From: Bacteroides cellulosilyticus
GTDB lineage: Bacteria > Bacteroidota > Bacteroidia > Bacteroidales > Bacteroidaceae
Direction of reading: 5' to 3'
Assembly (NCBI RefSeq): GCF_020091405.1
Contig: NZ_CP081903.1
Location: 6,076,501-6,140,500 of the forward strand
Length of the DNA: 64,000 nt
In this document: positions 1-9,615 of the stretch, one piece after another
Layout: each line of letters starts with the position of its first letter
Numbering within the stretch: the first letter of the stretch is position 1
The notes under the pieces: model-generated
The model's database searches: none
The model's input: only the letters and a program-made list of their open reading frames with translations
What the model was told of the DNA's origin: nothing
Program-made: the position numbers and the translations under genes

Positions 1-1082
1 TCAGCCAGACGAACGATATATTCATTCTGCGGATAATGCGCCAGACGTACTAAATTGGCACCTAATTCCTTTGCTTCAGAAAGTAATGCTACAGCATCCT
101 GCTCTGAAAATGCTCTTCCCTGGCGTTGAGCTATCTCTTCATGGAAACTGATTCCTTTCATAAAGATCGGAGTGTCATTCAGATAAATCCTCGTCCCTTT
201 CACACTAAGATTACGAAAACCTATATTCTCTTTCACATGATCCGTTGCAGAAGAAACTGTGACCTGGTAAAGTTTAGGGTTTTGGGGCGACCAACGTTCC
301 AGTTTCTTAGCACGGAAAGATGTTTTCGCCATTCCTTGTCCGTCAGTCTGTACTTCAGATGCGATTTTCAGTTCAGGAATTTCAATTCTCACTTTCTGAC
401 CCGCTTTCTGCTCTGACAGTTGCAAGGTTGCATGAATATAATCCGGCTTGTATTTATCCAGTTGTATAAAGTAATTGCTGATATATACTTTAGGAGTACG
501 TACCAACATCACATCACGCGTTATGCCGCCATAATTCCACCAGTCAAATGACAGCGCAGGAATTGCATCTACCGTCCGGGTATTATTCACTTCCACAGCC
601 AGAAAGTTTTCTCCTGCTTTTACCAAATCAGTGATATTGAACTGAAATGGCGTAAATCCACCTTCATGAGCACCTATCTCTTTTCCATTCAGATAGACCC
701 GGCAACGGTAACTCACAGCTCCGAAGTGGAGAAACAGGTTCTCATCCTGATTTTTACTCACCTCAAATTTACGGGCATACCACACCGTACCTTCATAATA
801 TTTAAGCTCTGGAAGCTGCGAATTCCAGTCAGAAGGTACATTCAAACGTAGCCCTCCTTCGAACTCATACTCTTTAAAGTCAGCTTTATTTCTTAAAGGT
901 CTGTTCTTATAGATAGAGGTTCGCCGACCTTGCTGATAAGGATCAATAATAGCATTCCACTTTCCATTCAAGAAAGTGTATTGTCTGCCATATACATTCG
1001 TCAGCAACTCCTGAGCACCAACGTACTGGCCATTACAGATAGTTATCAGAAATAAAATCCAACCTAAAAATTTCTTCTTCAT
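1..1082 (-). CDS. Glycoside hydrolase family 2 enzyme (beta-galactosidase/beta-glucuronidase type), N-terminal part
   Basis: The gene starts at 1082 and runs off the left edge, so only about 360 N-terminal residues are visible. The product begins with a signal peptide (MKKKFLGWILFLITI, ending near VGAQ), so it is exported, probably to the periplasm. A jelly-roll sugar-binding domain follows, with the GH2 hallmarks WNSQLPELKYYEGTVWYARK and HFGAVSYRCRVYLNGK, then the immunoglobulin-like domain. The visible part ends at the start of the TIM barrel (GISFHEE, LVRLAHYPQ). The catalytic glutamates lie outside the window, so galactosidase versus glucuronidase cannot be decided. It lies 13 bp downstream of the GH97 gene and is probably cotranscribed with it. 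In a PUL rich in uronic acid-acting enzymes an exo-beta-glucuronidase is attractive, but that is inference. Confidence 0.88.
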   Translation of the reverse strand, partial: MKKKFLGWILFLITICNGQYVGAQELLTNVYGRQYTFLNGKWNAIIDPYQQGRRTSIYKNRPLRNKADFKEYEFEGGLRLNVPSDWNSQLPELKYYEGTVWYARKFEVSKNQDENLFLHFGAVSYRCRVYLNGKEIGAHEGGFTPFQFNITDLVKAGENFLAVEVNNTRTVDAIPALSFDWWNYGGITRDVMLVRTPKVYISNYFIQLDKYKPDYIHATLQLSEQKAGQKVRIEIPELKIASEVQTDGQGMAKTSFRAKKLERWSPQNPKLYQVTVSSATDHVKENIGFRNLSVKGTRIYLNDTPIFMKGISFHEEIAQRQGRAFSEQDAVALLSEAKELGANLVRLAHYPQNEYIVRLA

Positions 1083-1095
1083 AAGTATTTCTCTA

Positions 1096-3096
1096 TTACT
1101 TTTTATAAATTTTCATTGCACATCCTCCACCTTCTGCCAAATTCACCGTTAGTTTACGATTTTGGGGAACAAAGATAACAGACTTCCGATAATCAGAAGC
1201 TATCTTATCTGCATTTATACCATCTTTATAAAGTTCAATTGTCCATTCACCTCCGCCCAGAAATGACAAATCAAATTCCATTGTACGCTTTTTCCAATTG
1301 GTCAACGCTCCCACATACCAAACATCTCCTTTACGACGGGCCATTGAGATATATTCTCCTATTTTTCCATTCAAGGCTTTTGTTTCATCCCACACTGTCG
1401 GAATATCTGAAATATAAGAGGTACACTCAGATTCACGTTCATAGAGAACAGGGCTATCACACAACATGGATAACGGAGCTTCGAATATTACATATTCAGC
1501 CAGCTGGCGGCAACGAGTTCCCATACTCATAGGTTCTTCATTAATAGCGCGAAAATTACGTTTATTGCCATTTTTCATTGCGCCCTGGGTATAATCTACA
1601 GGTCCTGCTATCATACGAATGAAAGGCATAGTCACATCATAGGTAACCTGATCCACATTCTCACTGCCAGAAAATTTCAACTGTTCCAAGCCATGCACGC
1701 CTTCAAAATTAACTACATTTGGATAAGTACGATTCATTCCTGTCGGCTTATAAGTACCATGATAATCTAACATTAAATGGTATTTTGCAGCTATCTCAGC
1801 CCCACGATAGTGAAAATCAACCATTGCTTGATCGTCACGGTCCATGAAGTCTACCTTGAATCCCTTAATACCCAATTCTGAATAATGCTTGCAGATTCTT
1901 TCCAAATCACGTTCAAAAGCATAATAACCGGCCCACAAGATCAGCCCTACATGTTTAGAATCAGCATAAGCAACCAACTCTTTCAAATCTATTTCCGGCA
2001 CAACCTGAAATAAATCAGCTTTTAGGCCTACGGCCCAGCCCTCATCCAAAATCACATACTCAATACCATGCTTAGAAGCAAAATCAATATATGCTTTATA
2101 GGTAACATTATTCACACCAGCTTTGAAATCCACGCCGGACAACCCGCAACTGTTCCACCATTCCCAAGCCACCTTTCCAGGCTTAATCCATGAAGTATCC
2201 TCCAAGCGAGAAGGAGCTGCCAGTTTATAAACCATATCATTATCAAGGAGTTCTTTATCATCAGAAGATACAATAGCAATGCGCCAGGGAAAACTTCGTC
2301 TGCCGGAACACTTCGCAATATAATCTTCTCTTGCAGTAACCAGCTTTTGTAATTTGTTGTGCCCACCTTGTACCGTTTCTTTCGGATACGGAGCAAAAAC
2401 ACCTTTCAAAGAATTAGACTGATTCGCATTGCGAACAAACATGCCGGGATAACTCTCCACATCTGCTTCTGCAATACAAAGCTTCTTTCCATCTTTCAAT
2501 TCCACAACAACCGGAGTAAAAGCCAATTGATTAGTACCCATTTCACTTAGATTGACATGTGTATAGACATTCTCAAAAGAATTGAAGAACTGGTCTTCCA
2601 CCTTTTTATTCTTTCCTCCTCTCACATAGGGAATATACGTCATATAATCATCGTCAAAATTAAATGTAGCTTCTTCAGCTATTACATTAAAAGGTTTATT
2701 CTCCGTAACGATGAAGCGATATGCAACTCCTTCGTCATAAGCTCTGAATTCTAATTGGAATCCGTCCTTGAAAGTAAAAGACAACTCATTACAACGATTT
2801 TTTATCTCACTCCGTTTGTAGATGGCAGTAGTGATGTTCTCATCAATCACACGCCTACGCATATTCTTGACTTTAGACTTCACGCCTAATATTTTATTAT
2901 TGCTTAATGACATAGAAATAGGCGAAGAGACAATAATCGCAGTATTTTCATGTTTTAAGGAATAACAAATTTTATCACCGGCTTCGATACTTAATTCAAG
3001 CTTCCCGTTCGGTGACTTTAACTGATATTGTTTCTGGGCTATACTAAAACTCAGGAATGCACTCAGAAATGTAAGTGTCAGACAAAATCTTCTCAT
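1096..3096 (-). CDS. Glycoside hydrolase family 97, retaining (alpha-galactosidase-like) type
   Basis: The 666-residue protein has a signal peptide (about residues 1-20) and the GH97 layout: N-terminal beta-sandwich (about 25-290), catalytic TIM barrel (about 300-580) and a C-terminal beta domain. GH97 contains inverting alpha-glucosidases (SusB) and retaining alpha-galactosidases, and the two groups use different catalytic residues. Here the barrel carries FKVDFMDRDDQ with Asp416 at the nucleophile position of the retaining subgroup, followed by NFEGVHGLEQ with Glu465. This fits the retaining, alpha-galactosidase-like branch rather than SusB. It is the first gene of a leftward operon with the GH2 gene, and a LacI-type operator lies about 105 bp upstream of the start. 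The family is certain; the substrate is inferred from subgroup residues. Confidence 0.9.
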   Translation of the reverse strand: MRRFCLTLTFLSAFLSFSIAQKQYQLKSPNGKLELSIEAGDKICYSLKHENTAIIVSSPISMSLSNNKILGVKSKVKNMRRRVIDENITTAIYKRSEIKNRCNELSFTFKDGFQLEFRAYDEGVAYRFIVTENKPFNVIAEEATFNFDDDYMTYIPYVRGGKNKKVEDQFFNSFENVYTHVNLSEMGTNQLAFTPVVVELKDGKKLCIAEADVESYPGMFVRNANQSNSLKGVFAPYPKETVQGGHNKLQKLVTAREDYIAKCSGRRSFPWRIAIVSSDDKELLDNDMVYKLAAPSRLEDTSWIKPGKVAWEWWNSCGLSGVDFKAGVNNVTYKAYIDFASKHGIEYVILDEGWAVGLKADLFQVVPEIDLKELVAYADSKHVGLILWAGYYAFERDLERICKHYSELGIKGFKVDFMDRDDQAMVDFHYRGAEIAAKYHLMLDYHGTYKPTGMNRTYPNVVNFEGVHGLEQLKFSGSENVDQVTYDVTMPFIRMIAGPVDYTQGAMKNGNKRNFRAINEEPMSMGTRCRQLAEYVIFEAPLSMLCDSPVLYERESECTSYISDIPTVWDETKALNGKIGEYISMARRKGDVWYVGALTNWKKRTMEFDLSFLGGGEWTIELYKDGINADKIASDYRKSVIFVPQNRKLTVNLAEGGGCAMKIYKK

Positions 3097-3200
3097 AAAT
3101 CAATTTTATTGGTTTTAAGTGATATTTTGATTAATATTAAATTAAATAATACGTCACAAATATAGACATTTACTTAAGTCCGGTTTGTTGTTTATGTATG

Positions 3201-3220
3201 AAATCATCGGGAACGTTTGC
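3201..3220 (-). promoter_or_regulatory. LacI-like operator, copy 1 (upstream of GH97-GH2 operon)
   Basis: Read on the minus strand, toward GH97, the site is GCAAACGTTCCCGATGATTT, with its central CpG at 3214-3215. It is one of five copies in this PUL sharing AAAWCGTTYCC followed by GATGATT. The core resembles LacI/CcpA-family operators, which are centred on CG. The binding protein is inferred, not shown. Confidence 0.6.
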
Positions 3221-3278
3221 AAATCCAATTTTAGGTTAAAAAGCTATATATAAAATATTTATCTAATATATGAAATAC

Positions 3279-3298
3279 GAAATCGTTTCCGATAATTT
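3279..3298 (+). promoter_or_regulatory. LacI-like operator, copy 2 (upstream of acetylesterase)
   Basis: The site reads GAAATCGTTTCCGATAATTT on the plus strand, with its central CpG at 3284-3285. It ends about 14 bp before a plausible -33 element (TTGC at 3313-3316). That element lies 19 bp before a -7-like TATTTTCG (3336-3343), with the ATG at 3361. A site directly upstream of -33 suits activation or repression equally well. Confidence 0.6.
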
Positions 3299-3360
3299 TA
3301 TCTGTATGCCTATTGCATATGTTATAGTATTCACTTATTTTCGCACAAAAACAATTCACT

Positions 3361-4779
3361 ATGAAACATTTATTACTCATTTTTCTATTTGTTTCTTTAA
3401 GCGTGCAAGCTAAAGTAACATTACCAGCCATCTATTCTGATGGAATGGTGCTACAAAGGAACCAACCTATTCGTATATGGGGGCAGGCTAATCCAAAAGA
3501 GAAAATACAAATCTTATTTGCAGAGCAAAAACAAACAGTAAAAGCCGATGGCAAGGGATACTGGGAAGTGAATTTGAAAGCTCTGGAAGCTGGCGGTTCC
3601 TACCAACTGCAAATCATCGGAAAAGAAAACCAAATAAGCATCAAGGATATTCTTATCGGAGATGTATGGTTATGTAGCGGACAGTCTAACATGCAATGGG
3701 TAGTAAATAATGTCACTAATGCGGAAGTGGAGAAAAAGAATGCCAATTATCCGCAAATCCGAACTTTAAACATACCTCGCCGCATGGAATTATCCCCTAA
3801 AGATACAATCAGCGCAACATGGCTCGTATGTTCACCTGAAACCGTAGGCCATTTCTCTGGAGTTGCTTATTTCTTCGCTAAAAAGGTTTATGAGGAAACA
3901 AACGTACCTATTGGTATTATAAATTCATCATGGGGCGGTACAATCGTGGAAACCTGGACAAGCCTGGAAGCTGCCAATACACTGCCGCAAAAACGACTCG
4001 ACCGATATAACAAAAATGAGAAACTATTTCCCCCTACAGAATACCTTACACGAAAAAATAAGGAAGCAAAGCGTAATGATTATCCATCATTGGTATACAA
4101 TGCAATGATCCATCCGCTGCTATCCTTCTCTATTAAGGGAGTTCTCTGGTATCAGGGAGAGAATAATGTAGGAAATGCAGAACCTTATACCGATTGGCTC
4201 ACATGTATGATTGGAGATTGGCGTAACCGCTGGAATTCAGAATTACCGTTTTATATCATCCAACTTCCCAACTTCGATTCTATTAACAAGAAACCTCTTT
4301 GGGCGGAAATGCGAGATGCTCAAAGTAAAGTTCTGGCAGTTCCCGGAACCCATCTCATCGTAACCAGCGACTTGGGAGACCCCTATGATCTTCATCCCCG
4401 CAACAAACAAAGGGTAGGAATGAGAGCTGCATTACAAGCGTTACATTACGAGTACGGGTATTCAGATATTGTCAGTGAAAGCCCCATGTTTGAACGTATG
4501 GAAATCAATGGTGACAAAGTCATAATTACATTCAAAAATACAGGTTCCGGTTTAGAAATACGTAGCCGATATGGATGTCTGCAAGGTTTTGCCATCGCAG
4601 GAGAAGACAAAAAATTCCACTGGGCGCTAGGAGAATTCAAAGATAACCGAATTGTTATCTGGAATCCGAAAGTTCCTAACCCCGTTGCTGTACGCTATAA
4701 CTGGGAAAATAATCCAGACGGAAATCTTTATAATAAGGATGGTCTACCAGCTTGCCTGTTCCGCACAGATAATTGGTAA
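3361..4779 (+). CDS. Sialate O-acetylesterase-like SGNH carbohydrate esterase
   Basis: The 472-residue exported esterase has a signal peptide of about 17 residues. The family-typical start LPAIYSDGMVLQRNQPIRIWG follows, then an Ig-like domain and the SGNH hydrolase core: block I GQSNMQW with nucleophile Ser109, the KGVLWYQGENN block, and a C-terminal DLHPRNKQRVG segment that supplies the Asp-X-His pair. Such proteins remove O-acetyl groups from sialic acid or from acetylated plant and microbial glycans. With no sialidase nearby, the likely role is deacetylation of the PUL substrate. It is monocistronic, divergent from the GH97 operon, and preceded by its own operator copy. A stem-loop follows at 4831-4876. 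Confidence 0.88.
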   Translation: MKHLLLIFLFVSLSVQAKVTLPAIYSDGMVLQRNQPIRIWGQANPKEKIQILFAEQKQTVKADGKGYWEVNLKALEAGGSYQLQIIGKENQISIKDILIGDVWLCSGQSNMQWVVNNVTNAEVEKKNANYPQIRTLNIPRRMELSPKDTISATWLVCSPETVGHFSGVAYFFAKKVYEETNVPIGIINSSWGGTIVETWTSLEAANTLPQKRLDRYNKNEKLFPPTEYLTRKNKEAKRNDYPSLVYNAMIHPLLSFSIKGVLWYQGENNVGNAEPYTDWLTCMIGDWRNRWNSELPFYIIQLPNFDSINKKPLWAEMRDAQSKVLAVPGTHLIVTSDLGDPYDLHPRNKQRVGMRAALQALHYEYGYSDIVSESPMFERMEINGDKVIITFKNTGSGLEIRSRYGCLQGFAIAGEDKKFHWALGEFKDNRIVIWNPKVPNPVAVRYNWENNPDGNLYNKDGLPACLFRTDNW

Positions 4780-4830
4780 GCACTATCTATTTCACATTGC
4801 CAAAGAATCAAATGAAATTATCTTTTTTAA

Positions 4831-4876
4831 AGAACTGCTCCTAAGGTTTCGTATCTAACTTTTTTGGGGCAGTTCT
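4831..4876. terminator. Stem-loop downstream of the acetylesterase
   Basis: AGAACTGCTCC (4831-4841) pairs with GGGGCAGTTCT (4866-4876), giving an 8-bp perfect outer stem. It lies between the convergent acetylesterase and HTCS genes. No clear T tract follows on either strand, so an intrinsic terminator is only likely. Confidence 0.4.
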
Positions 4877-4967
4877 AAATTGTGAGGTGCAGTTTATTTT
4901 TAGACGACCTTATTATCCCTAAATATACATTTCCAGATCTTTGCAATCGACTCTGTAAACGACTAAA

Positions 4968-7900
4968 TCAGGTGTTCTTATACTTCTCCTTATATACTTT
5001 AGGAGAAACACCATAAACACTCTTAAAATAATCACCAAAATGATTATAACTGCCAAATCCTGTTTGATAAGCAATTTCCGTTGCTGTCTGTTGAGAAGTA
5101 CGAAGCATCTCAGCAGCACATTCCAAACGGATATTACGGATCAACTCTGCCGGAGAAAGATTAGTAATAGCCTTTACCTTACGATATAATTTAGCCCTGC
5201 TCACTCCCATTTCCTTGCATAGCATTTCCACATCCAACTCTGGATTAGAAAGGTGTGTTTTCACTACTGCCTCATATTGTTCAGCAAAAGATTTATCTGC
5301 AGGTTCCAACTCAATGCCCACACTCTTTAAAGAGAGTTGTTTTCCATAAATCTCCTTCAATTTCTTCCGGCCGCTCAGAATATTATTAATACGGACTATC
5401 AAGGTAGAGACTTTGAAAGGTTTTACAAGATAATCATCCGCACCGGCCTGAAAGCCTTCTTCAACATACATGGTCATGGATTTTGCAGTCAGCAATATGA
5501 CAGGAAGATGGCAAAGAGAAGGGTTCTCCTTAACATATGTACATAATTCCATGCCATCCATTTCAGGCATCATGACATCACTCACTACTAATGACACATT
5601 TTCTTTGCCTAATACTTCCAATGCTTCACGGCCATTCTGGGCTGTAACAATTTTAAAGTTTCTCGACAATTCTTTCTGAAGATAAGTCAGAATTTCAATA
5701 TTGTCATCTACCAACAAAATCGTCTCAGAAATCGAGGTTACTTTAAAAGAAGAAACATCATCTACCACATCCTCACTCCCGTCTAATGTTTCCTGAGCCG
5801 CCACTTCATAACGTTTATCATAACTCCACGGCAAATCAATGGAAAAACAAGTACCATGCGGTTCCCTGCGTCTGACCGATATAGTTCCCTGATGTTTTTC
5901 TACAATAGCTCTTGCTATGGTCAGACCGACTCCGCTGCCTCCCATCTGTCCATGCAAATCTTGATGAGACAGTGCAAAAGGTTTGAATATCTTGTTTATA
6001 TCCTCATTGGATATGCCGACTCCGGTGTCTTTCATTTCAACATGTATTTGCGGTTTCTCTCCTTCAATCAGGGAAACAGCCAAAATGACAGTTCCCCCCT
6101 CCGGAGTAAACTTCAGAGCATTGGACAATAAATTAAAGAACACTTTCTCTAATGCGTCCTTATCAAATGTAGCTAATATAGGTGTTTCCGGTAGAGAAAG
6201 CTGCAATGCTATATCTCTTTGCCGAGCAGTAACCTGAAAAGAGTAATAAATCTCCTGAATAAAATCATTAAAATTAAAAGAAGATAATTCCAGCTCCCCA
6301 TTGCCATTTTCTATCTTCCTCAAATCCATCAGATCATTTACCAACGTGAGTAAGCGTTTGGTATTACGACGGATTAACAGCAAGTCTTCTTTTACTCCGG
6401 AAACATGTATTATCTTTTTCTGTATCTCGTCCAAAGGATTCAGAATCAAAGTTAACGGAGTCCTGAATTCATGCGCCACTTGCGTAAAAAAGGTCTGTAA
6501 TTCCCGGTTGAACTCCTCAGATTTATCCTTTTCTATTTGTTTGAGGTACAATTCGTGCTCTAACCGTTGTTTTCTTTGCTTATAGGCAATATAACGTTGC
6601 AATATGTAGAAAATAATAGCAGCATAAATAGCAAATGCCCACCAACGCGCCCATAAAGGGGGAAGCACTTCAATTTTCAAATGAGTTTCCGGCCCTATCG
6701 TTCCATCATTATTAAGTGCTTTAATCCTTAAAAGGTAGTTACCGGGAGCAAGATTACTATAGAATACTTCACGACGATTATCCGCATCCACCCAATCCGG
6801 ATCCACTCCATCCATTTTATAAAAGAACCGATCGCTATTACCATATATATGGTTATCACTCGCATAAGCTATAGAAATGTTTGTCTGATTGTGCTTCAAG
6901 CATAATACAGATGTCTCAGCCAAACATTTATCTAATACCGAATCATCACAAGGTCTTTGCAATTTATTATTAATACGCAACGTAGTAAGAATTACAGAAG
7001 CCGGAGTATCATTCAACTCAAAATTCCGATTATCTACCATTACATATCCGGTATTGCCCAAGATCCAAAAACGATTGGCTGAATCTATCAGACTGGAAGC
7101 ATCCATATCAGTCAGGCGCAAACCATTATTATTATCGAAAGTATGTAATTGATCTTTCTTCGGATCGAACAAATACAATTTGTGCGCGCCAATTACCCAT
7201 AACCTCCCTTCATTCTGTTTTGCAACAAAGTAAAGTTTATCCGAATGAACTTTAGTATGTGACAAATGTTGCTTCCGCAATTTCCAATCTTTATCTACTG
7301 ATAAAAGTCCCTGCCTCTCAGTCGTCATCCATAGATTATACTCTGAATCCCGACAAAAAGAGGTTATGCTAAGCAATTTATCTGCAGGAACATCTAGTTC
7401 AGCCGCACTTATATGCTTCTTCTGCCCTGAATTCAGATTATAGACATACAATCCATCCTTCTGGGTGGCAAGCACAAGTATTCCGGGATCTATTTCATCA
7501 ATATAATTCGAGCATGGAAATTGCACGGAGTCCATGCCCAGACAGAAAACGCCCTGATCCTGTACGGATATCCACCAATGCTCTCTGGAGTCTTTGAAGA
7601 TATACAATATATTTGTATTATCGTACTTTCGCAATAATGAAAACTTATTCCTCTTTATAGAATAATTATAAACTTCTCCCCGTTGATTACCGCACATGAT
7701 TGTATCACCCGATATACAGATTGATTTAATGATATTATCATTGTGGTGCCTGTTTTCATTCAACCAGAAAGATTCCACTTGGCCTGTTTTCGGACGATGG
7801 CAAAGCAAACCATTACCTTCCGTCGCAAACCAGATATTATTTTCAGCATCTTCCTTTGCCATCCTGAAGCGTCCGGCCAAATGGGAAGGAGCAAAGAACC

Positions 7901-8918
7901 GGAAACGCTGATTATAGCTGTGACTGTAGTTCACACCACCGGCATATGTACCGACCCACACAATACCTTGCCTATCCTTAAACAAAGAATATATGGAATA
8001 GTAACTCAAGCCTCCTTCTTCTCCGATTTCCCCTTTTTCTACTATCACTTCCTCCATATTATCCTTATGTAACCTAAACAGACCGTTAAAAGTACCAATC
8101 AACATATAGTCCTTATTCAACTCTATGATATCCCTAATCTCCTTATTAAGGAGAGATGTAGAAGAAAGTTTATAAGTTTTCACTTCCTTGGTCTGAGGAT
8201 TATATTTGTTGATACATATACCTACAATCACGCTCCAAAGACAACCTTCTGAATCTACCCGCAACACATTTATCAATCCGTCAGTCAAGGGACCTTTCTC
8301 TATAGACTTAGGATAAATATGCTCAAGCAATTGCCAGTTTTCATCATATACAATAATGCCATGTTGGCGAGTGCCTACATAATATTTCCCACTAGCCTGC
8401 ACAAATGCAGAATATCGATATTCCTCCGGAGCGTCCTGCAGAACCACAAGAGTATCTTTCTCCATATCATATCTGAATATTTTCTTTTCCGTATAGGCTA
8501 CCAAGCTCTCCCTCTTATCAACTCCAATCCCAACCCAACGGCTACTTTGGTTCTTGTCATACAGGAAACTTTTTACTTGCTGAGTAGAATATTTCATCCT
8601 GTCCAAACCATTTTCATGCAATATCCATAAATTCTTATCCCTATCCTGAATAATACGGCGTATTTTATTACCTCCAAGAGTGGGTTGGGTATTGGTACTG
8701 AAAATCTCGATATGCTGTCCGTCATAGCGGTTTAAACCATTATCACTTCCCAACCAGATAAAACCATCCTTATCCTGATATATGGATTGCACATAATTAT
8801 GAGAAAGTCCGTCTTCGGTAGTCAAATGTTCGAAGAACAATTTGTCAGTCAAAAGCTGGGCACTTCCATTTGACCAACAAACAAAGAATAATATCAATAG
8901 TATATATCGGCTAAACAT
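4968..8918 (-). CDS. Hybrid two-component system sensor/regulator (HTCS)
   Basis: A one-protein two-component regulator of the PUL type, about 1316 residues from the ATG at 8918. That start is preferred over an upstream one at 8996 because it puts a clean signal peptide (MFSRYILLILFFVCWSNGSA) at the N-terminus. The order is: periplasmic two-component-regulator propeller repeats (about 25-690, for example DGFIWLGSDNGLNRYDG), Y_Y_Y domain (about 695-760), transmembrane helix (about 757-777), HisKA with the phosphorylated His816 in AHEFRTPL, HATPase (about 915-1030), receiver with Asp1114 in VVSDVMMPEMDG, and an AraC-type HTH (about 1220-1315). It should sense a glycan fragment in the periplasm and control the PUL. 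It is divergent from the tandem-LacI gene. None of the five shared operators lies upstream of it. Confidence 0.95.
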   Translation of the reverse strand: MFSRYILLILFFVCWSNGSAQLLTDKLFFEHLTTEDGLSHNYVQSIYQDKDGFIWLGSDNGLNRYDGQHIEIFSTNTQPTLGGNKIRRIIQDRDKNLWILHENGLDRMKYSTQQVKSFLYDKNQSSRWVGIGVDKRESLVAYTEKKIFRYDMEKDTLVVLQDAPEEYRYSAFVQASGKYYVGTRQHGIIVYDENWQLLEHIYPKSIEKGPLTDGLINVLRVDSEGCLWSVIVGICINKYNPQTKEVKTYKLSSTSLLNKEIRDIIELNKDYMLIGTFNGLFRLHKDNMEEVIVEKGEIGEEGGLSYYSIYSLFKDRQGIVWVGTYAGGVNYSHSYNQRFRFFAPSHLAGRFRMAKEDAENNIWFATEGNGLLCHRPKTGQVESFWLNENRHHNDNIIKSICISGDTIMCGNQRGEVYNYSIKRNKFSLLRKYDNTNILYIFKDSREHWWISVQDQGVFCLGMDSVQFPCSNYIDEIDPGILVLATQKDGLYVYNLNSGQKKHISAAELDVPADKLLSITSFCRDSEYNLWMTTERQGLLSVDKDWKLRKQHLSHTKVHSDKLYFVAKQNEGRLWVIGAHKLYLFDPKKDQLHTFDNNNGLRLTDMDASSLIDSANRFWILGNTGYVMVDNRNFELNDTPASVILTTLRINNKLQRPCDDSVLDKCLAETSVLCLKHNQTNISIAYASDNHIYGNSDRFFYKMDGVDPDWVDADNRREVFYSNLAPGNYLLRIKALNNDGTIGPETHLKIEVLPPLWARWWAFAIYAAIIFYILQRYIAYKQRKQRLEHELYLKQIEKDKSEEFNRELQTFFTQVAHEFRTPLTLILNPLDEIQKKIIHVSGVKEDLLLIRRNTKRLLTLVNDLMDLRKIENGNGELELSSFNFNDFIQEIYYSFQVTARQRDIALQLSLPETPILATFDKDALEKVFFNLLSNALKFTPEGGTVILAVSLIEGEKPQIHVEMKDTGVGISNEDINKIFKPFALSHQDLHGQMGGSGVGLTIARAIVEKHQGTISVRRREPHGTCFSIDLPWSYDKRYEVAAQETLDGSEDVVDDVSSFKVTSISETILLVDDNIEILTYLQKELSRNFKIVTAQNGREALEVLGKENVSLVVSDVMMPEMDGMELCTYVKENPSLCHLPVILLTAKSMTMYVEEGFQAGADDYLVKPFKVSTLIVRINNILSGRKKLKEIYGKQLSLKSVGIELEPADKSFAEQYEAVVKTHLSNPELDVEMLCKEMGVSRAKLYRKVKAITNLSPAELIRNIRLECAAEMLRTSQQTATEIAYQTGFGSYNHFGDYFKSVYGVSPKVYKEKYKNT

Positions 8919-9003
8919 GCTGCAAATATACCTTTTATTCCTTAATGACACAAATCCGGGAGTTTCTGAGACATGTCGTAAAGTCCTAAAATTCATTGCA
9001 TTC

Positions 9004-9011
9004 TAACTTTG
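9004..9011 (+). promoter_or_regulatory. Bacteroides -7 box of the tandem-LacI gene
   Basis: TAACTTTG matches the Bacteroides -7 consensus TAnnTTTG and is followed by GC, as is common. It places the start of transcription about 40-45 nt before the ATG at 9058. No convincing -33 element is visible. Confidence 0.45.
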
Positions 9012-9057
9012 CAGCAACAATAAAGAAAATAATATTAACCCTAATAAAGTAAATACC

Positions 9058-9465
9058 ATGAAATCTCAAGTAACACTTAAAACAATCGCTAAAGCACTAA
9101 ATCTTTCTACTTCCACTGTATCCAGAGCTTTGGCAGACCAGTGGGATGTAAATTCGCAGACAAAAGAAATCGTAATGGAGTTGGCCACCAAATTAAACTA
9201 CAAGCCCAATATCATGGCAGTGAAACTTAAGCAATGCCATAAGAATAATACGGAAGTCAATAAACAACCTAAAATTACCATCAAAGAAATGGCACGCCAA
9301 CTCAATCTGGCACCATCTACAATATCACGCGCATTAGCCAATAAAAAGGATATTAGCCTGAGCACCAGAAAGGCTGTACAGGCTTTAGCTAAGAAGCTAC
9401 ATTATCGCCCAAATCCTATCGCTATCATCTTAAAACAACAACATACTAAACGTGCATCAGCATAA
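9058..9465 (+). CDS. Two-headed LacI-type DNA-binding protein without effector domain
   Basis: The 135-residue protein consists of two complete LacI-type DNA-binding modules in tandem and nothing else. Module 1 (about residues 5-59) has helix-turn-helix TLKTIAKALNLSTSTVSRAL and hinge segment YKPNIMAVKLKQ. Module 2 (about 73-126) has TIKEMARQLNLAPSTISRAL and YRPNPIAIILKQ. Both hinge helices keep the leucine that in LacI-family proteins inserts at the central CpG of the operator. The linker is about 13 polar residues. Ordinary LacI regulators have one HTH plus a sugar-binding domain of about 270 residues that also dimerises them. Here the second HTH may replace dimerisation, giving a monomer that could bind a pseudo-palindrome. 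It is divergent from the HTCS gene. The five LacI-like operators in this PUL are its obvious candidate targets. Ligand sensing is unexplained. Confidence 0.9.
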   Translation: MKSQVTLKTIAKALNLSTSTVSRALADQWDVNSQTKEIVMELATKLNYKPNIMAVKLKQCHKNNTEVNKQPKITIKEMARQLNLAPSTISRALANKKDISLSTRKAVQALAKKLHYRPNPIAIILKQQHTKRASA

Positions 9466-9615
9466 TCTCATATTAATGCGAATCAGGAGTTAAATTTGAT
9501 TCATAATCGGAAAGAAATGAAGCAAACTTTTGATGCGGTTGTTCTGATTAGGAATAACTAACTTCAAGCTGTGCATCAATTAACTTCCTACAGTGCAATA
9601 ATTAATTTTCTTTCA

